The position numbers and the translations under genes were made by a program. Below, piece after piece: positions 24,520-34,744 of a stretch of DNA of 64,000 nt. The notes beneath the pieces are model-generated. The model made no database searches. It was given only the letters and a program-made list of their open reading frames with translations, and had not been told where the DNA came from. Position 1 is the stretch's first letter. The number at the start of each line of letters is the position of its first letter. The stretch is from G965205255 sp965205255 (GTDB lineage Bacteria > Pseudomonadota > Gammaproteobacteria > Pseudomonadales > Endozoicomonadaceae): the NCBI GenBank assembly GCA_965205255.1, contig OZ242051.1, forward strand, positions 2,604,001-2,668,000. The letters run 5' to 3'.

Positions 24520-27126
24520 ATGAAAAGCACAGATATTCGATCAAAGTTTCTTGAGTTTTTTAAAAATAAAGGACATGTAATAGTTCCTGGAAGTTCTTTG
24601 ATTCCAGTAAATGATCCTACATTACTTTTTACAAATGCAGGAATGAATCAGTTTAAAGATGTTTTTTTAGGGCGTGAAAAAAAGCCTTATCTTAAGGCGA
24701 CAACTGCACAGCGCTGTGTGCGAGCAGGTGGTAAGCATAACGATCTTGAAAATGTTGGTTATACCGCAAGACATCACACTTTTTTTGAAATGTTAGGCAA
24801 CTTCAGTTTTGGTGATTATTTCAAGCGGGAAGCCATTAGGTTTGCTTGGGAGTTTCTTACCAAACACCTTAATTTTCCGGAAGAAAAACTATGGGTCACG
24901 GTACATAAAAACGACCATGAAGCTGAAGAGATCTGGCTAAAAGAAATGAAAGTAAGTTCAAAACGTTTTTCCCGTTTAGGTGATCATGAAAATTTCTGGA
25001 CTATGGGTGATACTGGTCCCTGCGGACCTTGTAGTGAAATTTTTTATGACCACGGTCCCTGTGTGGCAGGTGACCCTCCAGGTGGTGTCAATGATGATGG
25101 TGACAGGTATGTTGAGATCTGGAATATGGTTTTTATGCAGTATAGTCGTGATGCTAACGGAGTAATGCATCCATTGCCAAATCCCTCAATTGACACAGGC
25201 ATGGGGCTTGAACGTGTTACTGCAGCAGTTCAGGGTGTTCACAGCAACTATGAGATTGATAGCTTTCAGCATATTTTAAAAGTCGCCGGAAAGTTATTAG
25301 GTGGGGTTCCGTCAACAGACAATTCTCTGCGTGTAATTGCTGACCATATTCGTTCTTGTGCTTTCCTAATTGCTGATGGTGTAATGCCTTCTAATGAAGG
25401 CCGAGGTTATACTTTACGACGAATAATTCGAAGAGCTTGCAGGCATGGTCACAAGCTGGGTGAAAATAAAACTTTTTTCTATAAGCTAGTACCAGTTTTG
25501 ATTGAAGCTATGGGTGATGTAGCTGATCCGGTAAAAGGTCAGCAACAGCAGGTTGAACGTGTATTAAAGCAGGAAGAAGAGCAGTTTAATAAAACCTTGG
25601 ATAAAGGGATGCGTCTTTTAGAAGCAGATATTGCTTCGTTAACAGGTAAAGAAATTAGCGGAAACACCATTTTCACACTTTATGATACTTATGGCTTCCC
25701 TGTCGATTTGACCAACGATATTGCAAGAGAAAGAGGGTTGTCGTTGGATTTTTCCAGATATGAAACGTTAATGGATGCACAGCGAGAGAGAGCAAGGTCG
25801 TCAGGAAGTTTTGGAATAGATTATAACAAAGAGATTGTACTGGAAGGCAAAACTGTATTTACCGGTTATGAAAAGCTTCAGAATCAAGCAAGCGTCATGG
25901 GCCTTTTTGTTGGCGGTAAGCCGGTAGAAAGTATTGAAGCCGCAGATACAAAAGCGGTGGTTATCTTTGATCAAACACCTTTCTACGCTGAGTCTGGTGG
26001 TCAGGTAGGTGATAAAGGAAAAGTTATCTTCGGATCAGGAAGCTTTGTTGTTAATGATACACAAAAATCAGGTGCACATCACCTGCATAGCGGTATATTA
26101 AAAGCGGGTAAGCTTTCCAAAGGTGATACTGTGAAGCTTTCAGTAAATGAAGACTCAAGGCCACAAACTGCAGCAAATCATTCTGCAACCCATTTGCTCC
26201 ACGCAGCACTTCGAAAAGTGTTGGGTGAGCATGTTCAGCAAAAGGGATCATTGGTAGACTCAAAACACTTGCGTTTTGACTTTGCTCATTTTGAGCCAAT
26301 AACACAAAAACAGATTATTGATATTCAGGATTTGGTTAATGAACAAATTCGCAATAATACGCAGGTAGATACCCAGTTAATGGATATTGAAAGTGCAAGA
26401 GCCAGGGGTGCCGTGGCATTATTTGGTGAAAAATATGATGAGATAGTACGTGTACTAACAATGGGAAAAAGTCAATTTTCGGTGGAGCTTTGTGGTGGAA
26501 CACACGTTAGGCGAACAGGAGATATTGGAACCTTTATTATTCTTGCTGAATCAGGTATTGCTTCAGGTATTCGCCGTATTGAAGCATTGACAGGGGAAGG
26601 AAGTCAGCATTGGATAAATGCACAAAGACTAAGACTCAAACAAGTGGCTGATGCAGTGAAAGGAAGCTCTGATAATGTTTTAGATAAAGTCTTGCAACTT
26701 TCAGATAAAAACCGTCAGCTGGAGAAGCGGCTTCAGCAACTTCAGCAAAAACTAGCCAGTGTGGCAGGAGATGATCTGCAGAGTAAAGCGGTTAATATTC
26801 ATGGAGTCAAGGTTCTTGCAGTCAGGCTTGAAGCAGATGATACTAAATCATTAAGAGATATTATTGACCAGTTAAAAAATAAGCTGGGTTCCGGAATATT
26901 GTTTCTTGCTGTTGAGCAGGAAGGAAAAATTGCCATGGCTGCGGGTGTAACTAAAAACTTAACCGATAAAGTACATGCAGGTGATTTATTAAAGTTTGTA
27001 GCAAACCAAGTGAACGGGAAAGGTGGAGGTCGCTCGGATTTTGCACAAGGTGGTGGTAATAATGTAGCGGCATTATCGGGAGCTATTGATTCTGTTGCTG
27101 CATGGGTTGAAACGAAGTTAGTTTAA
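24520..27126 (+). CDS. alaS: Alanine-tRNA ligase
   Basis: Class II aminoacyl-tRNA synthetase that charges tRNA-Ala and edits mischarged Ser/Gly. The 868 residues run from MKSTDIRSKFLEFFKNKGH through the catalytic core (LFTNAGMNQFKDVFLG, RCVRAGGKHNDLENVG, TGMGLERV). The editing domain carries zinc-type motifs SATHLLHAAL and CGGTHV, and the C-terminal domain ends GGGRSDFAQGGG. Length matches the family. lysC follows after 12 bp, so the two are probably co-transcribed. The alaS-lysC-csrA-tRNA-Ser order is conserved in Pseudomonas-like bacteria. Confidence 0.98.
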   Translation: MKSTDIRSKFLEFFKNKGHVIVPGSSLIPVNDPTLLFTNAGMNQFKDVFLGREKKPYLKATTAQRCVRAGGKHNDLENVGYTARHHTFFEMLGNFSFGDYFKREAIRFAWEFLTKHLNFPEEKLWVTVHKNDHEAEEIWLKEMKVSSKRFSRLGDHENFWTMGDTGPCGPCSEIFYDHGPCVAGDPPGGVNDDGDRYVEIWNMVFMQYSRDANGVMHPLPNPSIDTGMGLERVTAAVQGVHSNYEIDSFQHILKVAGKLLGGVPSTDNSLRVIADHIRSCAFLIADGVMPSNEGRGYTLRRIIRRACRHGHKLGENKTFFYKLVPVLIEAMGDVADPVKGQQQQVERVLKQEEEQFNKTLDKGMRLLEADIASLTGKEISGNTIFTLYDTYGFPVDLTNDIARERGLSLDFSRYETLMDAQRERARSSGSFGIDYNKEIVLEGKTVFTGYEKLQNQASVMGLFVGGKPVESIEAADTKAVVIFDQTPFYAESGGQVGDKGKVIFGSGSFVVNDTQKSGAHHLHSGILKAGKLSKGDTVKLSVNEDSRPQTAANHSATHLLHAALRKVLGEHVQQKGSLVDSKHLRFDFAHFEPITQKQIIDIQDLVNEQIRNNTQVDTQLMDIESARARGAVALFGEKYDEIVRVLTMGKSQFSVELCGGTHVRRTGDIGTFIILAESGIASGIRRIEALTGEGSQHWINAQRLRLKQVADAVKGSSDNVLDKVLQLSDKNRQLEKRLQQLQQKLASVAGDDLQSKAVNIHGVKVLAVRLEADDTKSLRDIIDQLKNKLGSGILFLAVEQEGKIAMAAGVTKNLTDKVHAGDLLKFVANQVNGKGGGRSDFAQGGGNNVAALSGAIDSVAAWVETKLV

Positions 27127-27138
27127 ACTGGGGGCGGT

Positions 27139-28431
27139 ATGGTACTGCTGGTACAGAAGTTTGGAGGCACATCGGTTGGTGATGCTGATCGTATGTTTGC
27201 TGTAGCAAGAAAGATTAAGTCATTTTATGATAAAGGCTTTCAAATAATTGTTGTCGTATCAGCAATGTCAGGTGAAACCAGTCGGTTAAAAGCTCTGGCA
27301 GACACTATATGTACAAATCCTCACAACGGTGAATTGGATGCGTTACTTGCAACAGGTGAACAAGTTTCAGCAGCCTTGTTATCTATGGCCTTACATAAGA
27401 TTGGTTGCACAGCCAGGTCTGTTACAGGTTTTCAGGCTGGGATAGAAACAAATAATAGTCATAACAAAGCACGTATTCGGTCGATTGACACAAAGCGTTT
27501 TAGCAAGTGGCTCGGGCAAAAAGAAATAGTAGTTGTTACCGGATTTCAGGGAGTCAATGATAACGGTTCTGTTACTACATTAGGCCGAGGAGGTTCGGAC
27601 ACAACTGCAGTTGCGATTGCCGCAGCAATGAAAGCGGATGAATGTCAAATTTATACGGATGTTGATGGTGTCTATACTACCGACCCAAGAGTTGTCGAAG
27701 ATGCTAGAAGGCTGGATCATATTACTTTTGAAGAAATGCTTGAAATGGCAAGCCAGGGCTCAAAAGTATTGCAAAGTCGCTCTGTCGAGTTCGCTGGAAA
27801 ATACAACGTTAACCTTCGGGTTTTGAGTTCGTTTAAAGAAGGGGTTGGAACATTGATTACATTAGATTACGGATCAGGAATGGAAAATCCTTTAGTTTCT
27901 GGTATAGCATTTAGCAGTGATGAGGCGCGCATTACTATTAAGCAGGTACCAGATAAGCCCAGTGTTGCTTATAAAGTGCTCAATGAGCTTTCAAATAGTG
28001 ATATTGATGTGGATATGATTGTAAAAAGTAGCGCACAACAAGAGAGGACCGACCTAACCTTTACAGTTAATCGCAATGATTATCATGCTACTATCAAGTC
28101 TATAACCAGCCAGATAAAAGCTCTTGATATTCAAGGTTTAGAAGGTGATGATAAAGTAGCCAAGATTTCAATAGTTGGTGTTGGAATGCACTCTCATGCG
28201 GGTGTGGCTGCGACCATGTTTGAAGCATTGGCAAAAAATAATATTAATATTTATGCTATCACTACCTCTGAGATCAAAATATCTGTCCTCATTAAGGAAA
28301 AGTATCTTGAGCTTGCAGTTCGCTCATTACACTCAGCGTTTAACTTGGAAAAGTCAAGCAGAACTAACCATTTGGATTGTGAGGCTAACAGTAATAAGGT
28401 CAAACCAGAAAAAAACATTGGAAATTGTTAG
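27139..28431 (+). CDS. lysC: Aspartate kinase
   Basis: First step of the aspartate pathway, making 4-phospho-aspartate for Lys, Thr, Met and diaminopimelate. The 430 residues start VLLVQKFGGTSVGDADRM, with the kinase domain to about 250 (GFQGVNDNGSVTTLGRGGSD, TDVDGVYTTDPR), then two ACT regulatory domains (ISIVGVGMHSHAGVAATMFE). This suggests feedback control by lysine and/or threonine. The usual length is about 405-412, so the last 20 or so residues (from about SSRTNHLD) are an extra hydrophilic tail. GGGGGCGGT precedes the ATG. The 301-bp gap to csrA holds no recognised element apart from whatever promoter csrA uses. Confidence 0.95.
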   Translation: MVLLVQKFGGTSVGDADRMFAVARKIKSFYDKGFQIIVVVSAMSGETSRLKALADTICTNPHNGELDALLATGEQVSAALLSMALHKIGCTARSVTGFQAGIETNNSHNKARIRSIDTKRFSKWLGQKEIVVVTGFQGVNDNGSVTTLGRGGSDTTAVAIAAAMKADECQIYTDVDGVYTTDPRVVEDARRLDHITFEEMLEMASQGSKVLQSRSVEFAGKYNVNLRVLSSFKEGVGTLITLDYGSGMENPLVSGIAFSSDEARITIKQVPDKPSVAYKVLNELSNSDIDVDMIVKSSAQQERTDLTFTVNRNDYHATIKSITSQIKALDIQGLEGDDKVAKISIVGVGMHSHAGVAATMFEALAKNNINIYAITTSEIKISVLIKEKYLELAVRSLHSAFNLEKSSRTNHLDCEANSNKVKPEKNIGNC

Positions 28432-28732
28432 ATTTTGCATCTTGATGGATAGTAGGGAATAATTAAAAAGTTAAAAATAAGGACAAATAGGTGTTGCGAA
28501 ATAAAAAAGCTGTATTACTCTTGTATCTTTGGCGGCTCAGAACAGTTTATTATTGATGAGCTATGCGTAAAGTTTGATCTTTTTGTATAAGCAAACGGTT
28601 ATTAAGGAAAATATCTACTTTACCTAAATGTTTGTTGATGATGAATAATCAAAGATAGCGGGTAAGTAAATAAAACAGTAAGTCATCGATAGTGGAATAT
28701 CTGTCATTGGATTTAAGGACAAGGAGACGGTA

Positions 28733-28969
28733 ATGCTAATTTTGACACGTCGGGTTGGTGAAACATTAATGGTAGGTGATGAAGTCACTGTTACTGTGTT
28801 GGGTGTGAAAGGTAACCAAGTTCGAATAGGTGTTAATGCACCTAAGACAGTGGCTGTTCATCGCGAAGAAATTTACCAGCGTATTCAGAAAGAACGTGAT
28901 CATGATGATGGTCAGCCCCATCATCAGTATACCTGGGAGAAAATAAATGGAGATGATTACAAAAACTAG
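28733..28969 (+). CDS. csrA: Carbon storage regulator CsrA
   Basis: Post-transcriptional regulator that binds GGA motifs in mRNA leaders and controls translation, motility, metabolism and virulence traits. The core MLILTRRVGETLMVGDEVTV, VLGVKGNQVRIGVNAPKTV and AVHREEIYQRI is fully conserved, including the RNA-binding N- and C-terminal strands with Arg44-type residues. At 78 residues it is longer than the usual 61-65. The added C-terminal tail is His/Asp-rich (DHDDGQPHHQYTWEKINGDD). GGAGACGGTA before the ATG is both a ribosome-binding site and a GGA that CsrA itself could bind. Confidence 0.97.
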   Translation: MLILTRRVGETLMVGDEVTVTVLGVKGNQVRIGVNAPKTVAVHREEIYQRIQKERDHDDGQPHHQYTWEKINGDDYKN

Positions 28970-29080
28970 GAAAATGATCGTTTAATGTTGATCACGACTT
29001 CTGGATAAGAATTTTTGGCACAATTGTTAAAAAAAGCTTTAAATTCTTATTCAGTTTGTTATCATTGGGCTCGTTATCTT

Positions 29081-29173
29081 GGTGAGGTGGCCGAGCGGCT
29101 GAAGGCGCTCCCCTGCTAAGGGAGTATACGGTTTGTAGCCGTATCGAGGGTTCGAATCCCTCCCTCACCGCCA
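29081..29173 (+). tRNA. tRNA-Ser (GCT)
   Basis: A 93-nt class II tRNA with CCA encoded. Acceptor GGTGAGG pairs with CCTCACC, discriminator G, the anticodon loop CTGCTAA has anticodon GCT, and there is a long variable arm TATACGGTTTGTAGCCGTAT. It lies downstream of csrA, a conserved position in related genera. Confidence 0.97.
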
Positions 29174-29435
29174 TTGTTAACAGTCTAAGTTGACAATATA
29201 GGTTAACAAGAGCAACTTTCCAGCAAGCATTCCTCATTGAAAACACAGCCATTTTTAGGCTCATTTTATATTGGAATAGACCAATTCTCCTCCCAAAATG
29301 AAAATTATTCTACACTTCTTGCGTCTTGTATTTTTTTTTAGCCTGAAGTATGTAGAAGACGGAAACTATTTGCCTTGATAATTTAGTTTCAGCTTTGCAC
29401 AGATACCGTCGTTTTAACAATCTGTGATCATTTGA

Positions 29436-29564
29436 GTTAGCAGCCCCCTTAATAAGGAAAATTGACGAGTAATAGCCAAGCTATTGCTAGGAGCTTCAAC
29501 GCATAACAGCAAGATTAGAAAAGTAGTGCAATAAGAAGTTAGAAGCAGGTTTTTGCATTAAATA
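29436..29564 (+). repeat. Family A repeat
   Basis: GACGAGTAATAGCCAAGCTA, TGCTAGGAGCTTCAACGCAT, AACAGCAAGATTAGAAAAGT, AGTGCAATAAGAAG, then TTAGAAGCAGGTTTTTGCAT as right terminus. This is one of the better-preserved copies. It lies in the fadB upstream region; no other element is recognised from 29174 to 29743. Confidence 0.8.
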
Positions 29565-29743
29565 ACCGTAAAATGCAACTTTATCTTCAGGTTATAATAA
29601 GTGTAAGCTTGAAAGGAAAACAAAAGTTCACATTGTCACAAGTGCAAATAAAAAAACTACGATTAAAGCACAAACTATTTTAACTAAGATCGTAAGCAGA
29701 ACTAGAATATATAAAAACCAAATACGATACTGGAGAAAATTCA

Positions 29744-31906
29744 ATGATTTTTAAGGGTCAATGCATTACCATTGATAAACAACAAAGCAATATCGCCGTT
29801 CTTACTTTTAATCACGCCAGTTCCAGTGTAAACAAGTTTAACCGTCAGACACTTCAGGAACTTTATGATTGCGTCAGAGCTCTTAAAACACAAAAAGATA
29901 TTCAGGGTTTGCTCGTAACGAGTGCAAAAAAAGACTTTATTGTTGGTGCAGATATTACTGAATTCCACGACTATTTTGATAAGGTAGATGAAGAATTAAT
30001 TGGGTGGCTGTTACAGGCTAACGAGACTTTTAATGCTGTGGAAGACTTACCTTTTCCGACCGTTACGCTTATCAACGGCAATGCCTTGGGAGGCGGTTTT
30101 GAAATGTGTCTTTCGACTGACTATCGCGTAATGGCATCCACTGCAACCGTTGGATTGCCTGAAGTAAAACTTGGCATTTTTCCGGGTTTTGGCGGTACAG
30201 TTCGTCTGCCTCGCTTAATTGGTGCAGATAATGCTATTGAATGGATATGCACTGCAAATACACATAAAGCAGAAGATGCTTTAAAAATGCATGCAGTGGA
30301 TGAGGTGGTTGAACAGAACCTTCTTGAAGAAAGTGGTTACAATCTTTTAAGTCAATGCATTGAAGGCAAACTTAACTGGCATGCAAGACGAAAACAAAAA
30401 ACGTCACCTCTTACGTTATCCCCTATAGAAAGCATGATGGTGTTTGAAACAGCAAAAGGATTTGTTAAAAGCAAAGCCGGACCTCATTATCCTTCTCCAG
30501 TTTCTGCTATCAAAACAATGCAGCAGCATGCTGAACTTTCAAGAGACGATGCCATTAAGATTGAGGCAAAAAATTTCATTAAAATGGCGAAAACACCTGT
30601 CGCACGCAACCTAATAAATTTATTTCTTAACGATCAATTTATTAAGAAAAAATCAAAAAAAATCATCGAAGATGCGACAGTAGTCAAACGTTGCGGTGTG
30701 GTTGGTGCTGGTATTATGGGTGGTGGTATTGCGTATCAAGCTGCCTGCAAAAAAGTACCTGTAGTTATGAAAGATCTGGTTCAACAGGGCATTGACCATG
30801 GTATGGAAGAGGCAACTAAACTCCTGAATAAACAAATTGAACGCAAAAAGATCAGTACAGCTGAGATGGGTAAAGTGCTTTCTAATATTACACCTACTTT
30901 GCACTATGCAGACTTTGACCGAACAGACATTGTGATAGAGGCTGTGGTTGAGAATGAACAAGTGAAATGCAAAGTATTAAAAGAAATTGAGGAAAACACT
31001 GCAGCAGGCACAACTATCTGCTCTAATACATCAACATTGTCTGTTACCAGGCTTGCTAAATCACTTAATAATCCTGAAAACTTTTGTGGTATGCACTTTT
31101 TTAACCCTGTTCACCGTATGCCCTTAGTTGAGGTTATTCGTGGTGAAAAAAGCTCAAAAGCAACTGTTGCTAAAACTGTAGCACTAGCACAAAGAATGGG
31201 TAAAACTCCGATTGTTGTTAAGGACTGTCCTGGATTTTTTGTTAACCGTGTGCTTTTTCCTTACTTTGCCGGATTCGCTTACTTAGTTTACGAAGGCGTT
31301 GACTTTACGCATATTGATAAAGTAATGGAAAAATTTGGCTGGCCGATGGGGCCTGCTTATTTGCTTGATGTTGTAGGACTTGATACGGCGGTACATGCAC
31401 AAGCGATAATGGCTGAAGGTTTTCCAGAGCGCATGAAATCAGGGATCGACAGTGCTGTAAGTAAACTGGCTGCGAAAAAAAGATTTGGGCAGAAAAATGG
31501 TGCAGGCTTTTATCAATATGCACCTGATAAAAAAGGTAAGCCAACTAAGCAGGTTGATGAACTTGTCAACGCTATTATCTATGAAAAACCATTATCTGAG
31601 AACCCTGAAGATGAGCTGATTATTCAGCGTATAATGATTCCTATGGCAATGGAAGCTGTTCGCTGCTTGGAAGAAGGTATAATTGGAAGCCCTGCCGAAG
31701 CGGATATGGCGTTAGTCTTTGGTTTGGGCTTTCCTCCATTTTTAGGTGGCATTTTTCATTATATTGACGATATGGGGCTGAAAAAATTTGTAGAGTTGGC
31801 TGATGGTTATGCACATCTAGACCCTGTATACGAGCCAACATCCGTACTTCGCACACTTGCAAAAAAACAAACAACACTGTATGCGCACTATCAAGAGAGC
31901 AAGTGA
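29744..31906 (+). CDS. fadB: Fatty acid oxidation complex alpha subunit
   Basis: Carries enoyl-CoA hydratase/isomerase and 3-hydroxyacyl-CoA dehydrogenase steps of beta-oxidation. In the 720 residues the N-terminal crotonase domain shows INGNALGGGFEMCLSTDYR (about 116-134) and GLPEVKLGIFPGFGG with the two catalytic Glu positions. From about 318 a Rossmann fold RCGVVGAGIMGGGIAYQAA binds NAD, followed by ICSNTSTL, FCGMHFFNPVHRMPLVEVI and CPGFFVNRVLFPYF. Length matches FadB (about 715-729). GGAGAAAATTC precedes the ATG. fadA follows after 19 bp, giving the usual fadBA operon. Confidence 0.97.
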   Translation: MIFKGQCITIDKQQSNIAVLTFNHASSSVNKFNRQTLQELYDCVRALKTQKDIQGLLVTSAKKDFIVGADITEFHDYFDKVDEELIGWLLQANETFNAVEDLPFPTVTLINGNALGGGFEMCLSTDYRVMASTATVGLPEVKLGIFPGFGGTVRLPRLIGADNAIEWICTANTHKAEDALKMHAVDEVVEQNLLEESGYNLLSQCIEGKLNWHARRKQKTSPLTLSPIESMMVFETAKGFVKSKAGPHYPSPVSAIKTMQQHAELSRDDAIKIEAKNFIKMAKTPVARNLINLFLNDQFIKKKSKKIIEDATVVKRCGVVGAGIMGGGIAYQAACKKVPVVMKDLVQQGIDHGMEEATKLLNKQIERKKISTAEMGKVLSNITPTLHYADFDRTDIVIEAVVENEQVKCKVLKEIEENTAAGTTICSNTSTLSVTRLAKSLNNPENFCGMHFFNPVHRMPLVEVIRGEKSSKATVAKTVALAQRMGKTPIVVKDCPGFFVNRVLFPYFAGFAYLVYEGVDFTHIDKVMEKFGWPMGPAYLLDVVGLDTAVHAQAIMAEGFPERMKSGIDSAVSKLAAKKRFGQKNGAGFYQYAPDKKGKPTKQVDELVNAIIYEKPLSENPEDELIIQRIMIPMAMEAVRCLEEGIIGSPAEADMALVFGLGFPPFLGGIFHYIDDMGLKKFVELADGYAHLDPVYEPTSVLRTLAKKQTTLYAHYQESK

Positions 31907-31925
31907 CTTTTAACCAGATAGAGTA

Positions 31926-33128
31926 ATGGCGAGAACTTTTATGATACAGAGTAATTCAGTCAGCGACAACGATGCAGTGATTATTGATGTAGTCCGCACG
32001 CCAATGGGTCGCTCCAAACAGGGTCTTTTTCGTAATATTCGAGCAGAAAATCTTTCCGCTCATCTGATCATGGCACTACAAACTCGCAATCCCGGCTGGG
32101 ACACCGAACAAACTGATGACGTTATATGGGGCTGTGTCAAGCAGACTAAAGAGCAAGGTTTAAATATCGCTCGTTATGCGCTTATGATGGGGAATCTGCC
32201 ACATTCAGTTCCGGGTCAAACAGTTAACCGCTTGTGTGGATCTTCCATGCAGGCACTTCATAATGCAACACAAGCTATTCAATGTAATTTTGGAAACATT
32301 TATCTCGCAGGTGGTGTTGAACATATGGGGCATATTCCAATGGATTACGATGTAGACATCAATCCATCCTCATCACTAAATAGTGCCAAAGCTTCCAATC
32401 TGATGGGTGTTACTGCCGAAATGCTCGGCCGTTTCAATGGAATAACGCGTGAAGAGCAGGATAAATTTGCTCTTCGCTCTCATCAGCTTGCCACTTTAGC
32501 AACAGAAAAAGGTCTTTGGGATAATGAAATTGTTCCCACTGAAGGTCAGGATCAAAGAGGATTTAAAACGCTTTGCGCAAAGGATGAAGTTATCAGGTCA
32601 GATACAACCTTGGAGGCTCTGGCAGGCTTAAAGCCTGCATTTGATCCTAAAAATGGAACGGTTACCGCCGGCTCTTCGTCAGCACTTTCTGATGGTGCTT
32701 CTGCATTGCTGGTCATGTCTTATAAAAAATCCAAAGAACTTGGATTAACTCCCCGTGCACGTGTTAAAGCTATGGGGGTTGCAGGTTGTGATCCGGCATT
32801 AATGGGGCGTGGTCCTGTACCAGCTACACAAAAAGCATTAACAAATGCAGGTATGTCTCTTGCAGATATAGATACCATTGAAATTAACGAAGCTTTTGCA
32901 GCGCAATCACTGTCTGTACTCAAAGAGCTTGATATTTTAGATGTAATGGATGATAAAATAAACCTGCAAGGTGGTGCTATTGCGCTGGGACATCCTTTAG
33001 GTTGTTCCGGTTCCCGTATTGTTGGCACATTACTCAATATTATGGAACAAAAGGATACGACAACAGGACTTGCCACCATGTGTATTGGTTTAGGTCAGGG
33101 CATAGCAACAGTCATAGAACGGATTTAA
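31926..33128 (+). CDS. fadA: 3-ketoacyl-CoA thiolase, beta subunit
   Basis: Releases acetyl-CoA in the last step of beta-oxidation, in complex with FadB. The 400 residues contain VRTPMGRSKQG near the start, the nucleophile Cys in NRLCGSSMQALH, NEAFAAQSL, GGAIALGHPLGCSGSRI with the catalytic His, and CIGLGQG with the second Cys. It is slightly longer than Pseudomonas FadA at the N-terminus; the Met five codons in (31941) is an alternative start. It is co-transcribed with fadB. Confidence 0.96.
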   Translation: MARTFMIQSNSVSDNDAVIIDVVRTPMGRSKQGLFRNIRAENLSAHLIMALQTRNPGWDTEQTDDVIWGCVKQTKEQGLNIARYALMMGNLPHSVPGQTVNRLCGSSMQALHNATQAIQCNFGNIYLAGGVEHMGHIPMDYDVDINPSSSLNSAKASNLMGVTAEMLGRFNGITREEQDKFALRSHQLATLATEKGLWDNEIVPTEGQDQRGFKTLCAKDEVIRSDTTLEALAGLKPAFDPKNGTVTAGSSSALSDGASALLVMSYKKSKELGLTPRARVKAMGVAGCDPALMGRGPVPATQKALTNAGMSLADIDTIEINEAFAAQSLSVLKELDILDVMDDKINLQGGAIALGHPLGCSGSRIVGTLLNIMEQKDTTTGLATMCIGLGQGIATVIERI

Positions 33129-33203
33129 TTGAACTGGAGAGGAAGAAAGCCTGAAGCTATTATTTTGAACAAGTTTCAGGTTGTTTCATGAAAGATGGTA
33201 GTG

Positions 33204-33290
33204 CGTATTATAGAAAAACCTCCTTCTAAATTCTTAATGCACTACTTTTCTGATCTTGCTGTTAAGCGTTGAAGAACTTCAGGCAAAAAA
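33204..33290 (-). repeat. Family A repeat, half copy
   Basis: In reverse orientation: ATTATAGAAAAACCTCCTTC, TTCTTAATGCACTACTTTTC, TGATCTTGCTGTTAAGCGTT and GAAGAACTTC. Only one end is present; the unit breaks off and family B begins 30 bp on. Confidence 0.7.
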
Positions 33291-33317
33291 TATTCCTATA
33301 ATCTGGGTCTCCTGATA

Positions 33318-33485
33318 GGGCTTTCCATTGCCGATTGGATACGGTGTAAATGTAACAAACAGCTGATGAGCAAAATTTTTAAAAGGTTAGATTTAAACCT
33401 GAACAACTAAAAAGTCAGCGATCTCTGTACGTAGCTTAGCAAGTACGGGACTATTTCTGTGTAAAAGTGCTTGAAGTATTAATAG
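33318..33485 (+). repeat. Family B repeat, copy 3
   Basis: CTTTCCATTGCC, GGATACGGTGTAAATGTAAC, then AAAAGGTTAGATTTAAACCT, GTCAGCGATCTCTGTACG, AGCTTAGCAAGTACGGGACT and GTGCTTGAAGTATTAAT. It occupies most of the fadA-hemE gap together with the preceding family A half copy. Confidence 0.75.
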
Positions 33486-33637
33486 TAACAAAGCAGAACT
33501 TTTGTCTTTTAATGTATCTTTCAGTTTTCAACAAAACTTGGTGTTAAATCTATGATAACATAAGTACTTTTTTGCTTATGATAATATTACCGGATACATT
33601 TCATTTTATGGTGTTCTGTTAGTTTCAGGGACAAACG

Positions 33638-34699
33638 ATGGATAACGATCTTTACCTGAGGGCTATGCTCAGGCAACCTGTAGAGAGGACGCCTGTCTGG
33701 ATTATGCGTCAGGCAGGAAGGTACCTTCAGGAGTATCTGGATGTACGACGTTCTGCAGGTGACTTTATGCAATTGTGCCGTAATAAAACACTTGCATGCG
33801 AAGTGACGCTACAACCACTTGAACGTTTTGAACTTGATGCAGCTATTCTTTTTTCAGATATCCTGACAATTCCCGATGCCATGGGGCTCGGTTTGTACTT
33901 TGAAGCAGGTGAAGGTCCTAAATTCAGGCACCCGACAAGAACTGAGCAGTCTATTGAGCAACTCGCTATGCCTGCAGTTGAAGATGCGCTCGATTATGTG
34001 ATGAATGCAGTCAGCCTTATCAGACGAGAACTAAACGGGCGAGTTCCTCTTATTGGTTTTTCCGGAAGCCCGTGGACACTTGCCACCTACATGGTTGAAG
34101 GTGGCAGCACCAAAGATTTTCGCCACGTAAAAGGCTTAATGTATAACAATCCGAAAGCCATGCACTTGTTGCTTGCCAAACTGGCAGATGCTGTAACAGA
34201 TTATCTGAATGCACAAATACGTCACGGTGCGCAGGCTGTCCAGATCTTTGATACCTGGGGTGGTGTCTTGTCACATGAAGCTTATCTACATTTCTCTCTT
34301 AATTATATGAAACGTATTATTGAAGGACTTATTTGTGAGAGAGAAGAAAGAAAAGTTCCGGTCACATTGTTCACCAAAAATGGTGGTCAATGGCTGGAAT
34401 TAATGACTCAAACGGGAGCTGATACTCTTGGACTGGACTGGACAACCAATATAGGCGATGCCCGTCGACGGGTTGGTAATAAAGTTGCCTTACAGGGAAA
34501 TATGGATCCATGTGTGCTCTATGGCTCACCTAAAACCATCAGGGAAGAGGTCAGAGGCATCCTTGCTGATTATAAAAAAGCAGGCAAAGGTGATGCAACG
34601 GGCCATGTGTTTAATTTAGGTCACGGTATTCACCAGTATGTAAAACCAGAGAATGTAAAAGTTTTAGTAGATGCTGTTCATGAGTTTTCAGAAAAATAA
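33638..34699 (+). CDS. hemE: Uroporphyrinogen decarboxylase
   Basis: Decarboxylates uroporphyrinogen III to coproporphyrinogen III in heme synthesis. The 353 residues show the signature RTPVWIMRQAGRYLQEY near residues 18-34, ILFSDILTIPDAMGLGL with the catalytic Asp, GFSGSPWTLATYMVEGG, and NLGHGIHQYVKPENV near the end. Length is normal. A CAGGGACAA box lies before the ATG. It stands alone between repeat-filled gaps. Confidence 0.97.
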   Translation: MDNDLYLRAMLRQPVERTPVWIMRQAGRYLQEYLDVRRSAGDFMQLCRNKTLACEVTLQPLERFELDAAILFSDILTIPDAMGLGLYFEAGEGPKFRHPTRTEQSIEQLAMPAVEDALDYVMNAVSLIRRELNGRVPLIGFSGSPWTLATYMVEGGSTKDFRHVKGLMYNNPKAMHLLLAKLADAVTDYLNAQIRHGAQAVQIFDTWGGVLSHEAYLHFSLNYMKRIIEGLICEREERKVPVTLFTKNGGQWLELMTQTGADTLGLDWTTNIGDARRRVGNKVALQGNMDPCVLYGSPKTIREEVRGILADYKKAGKGDATGHVFNLGHGIHQYVKPENVKVLVDAVHEFSEK

Positions 34700-34744
34700 A
34701 GCTTGTTACCACCACTTGGTTCCATACTCGCCACTCTGAGTTTA

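Noticed and set aside
28992..29264. Open frame of 90 codons on the minus strand
   Set aside because: It reads antisense through tRNA-Ser and has no protein-like features of its own.
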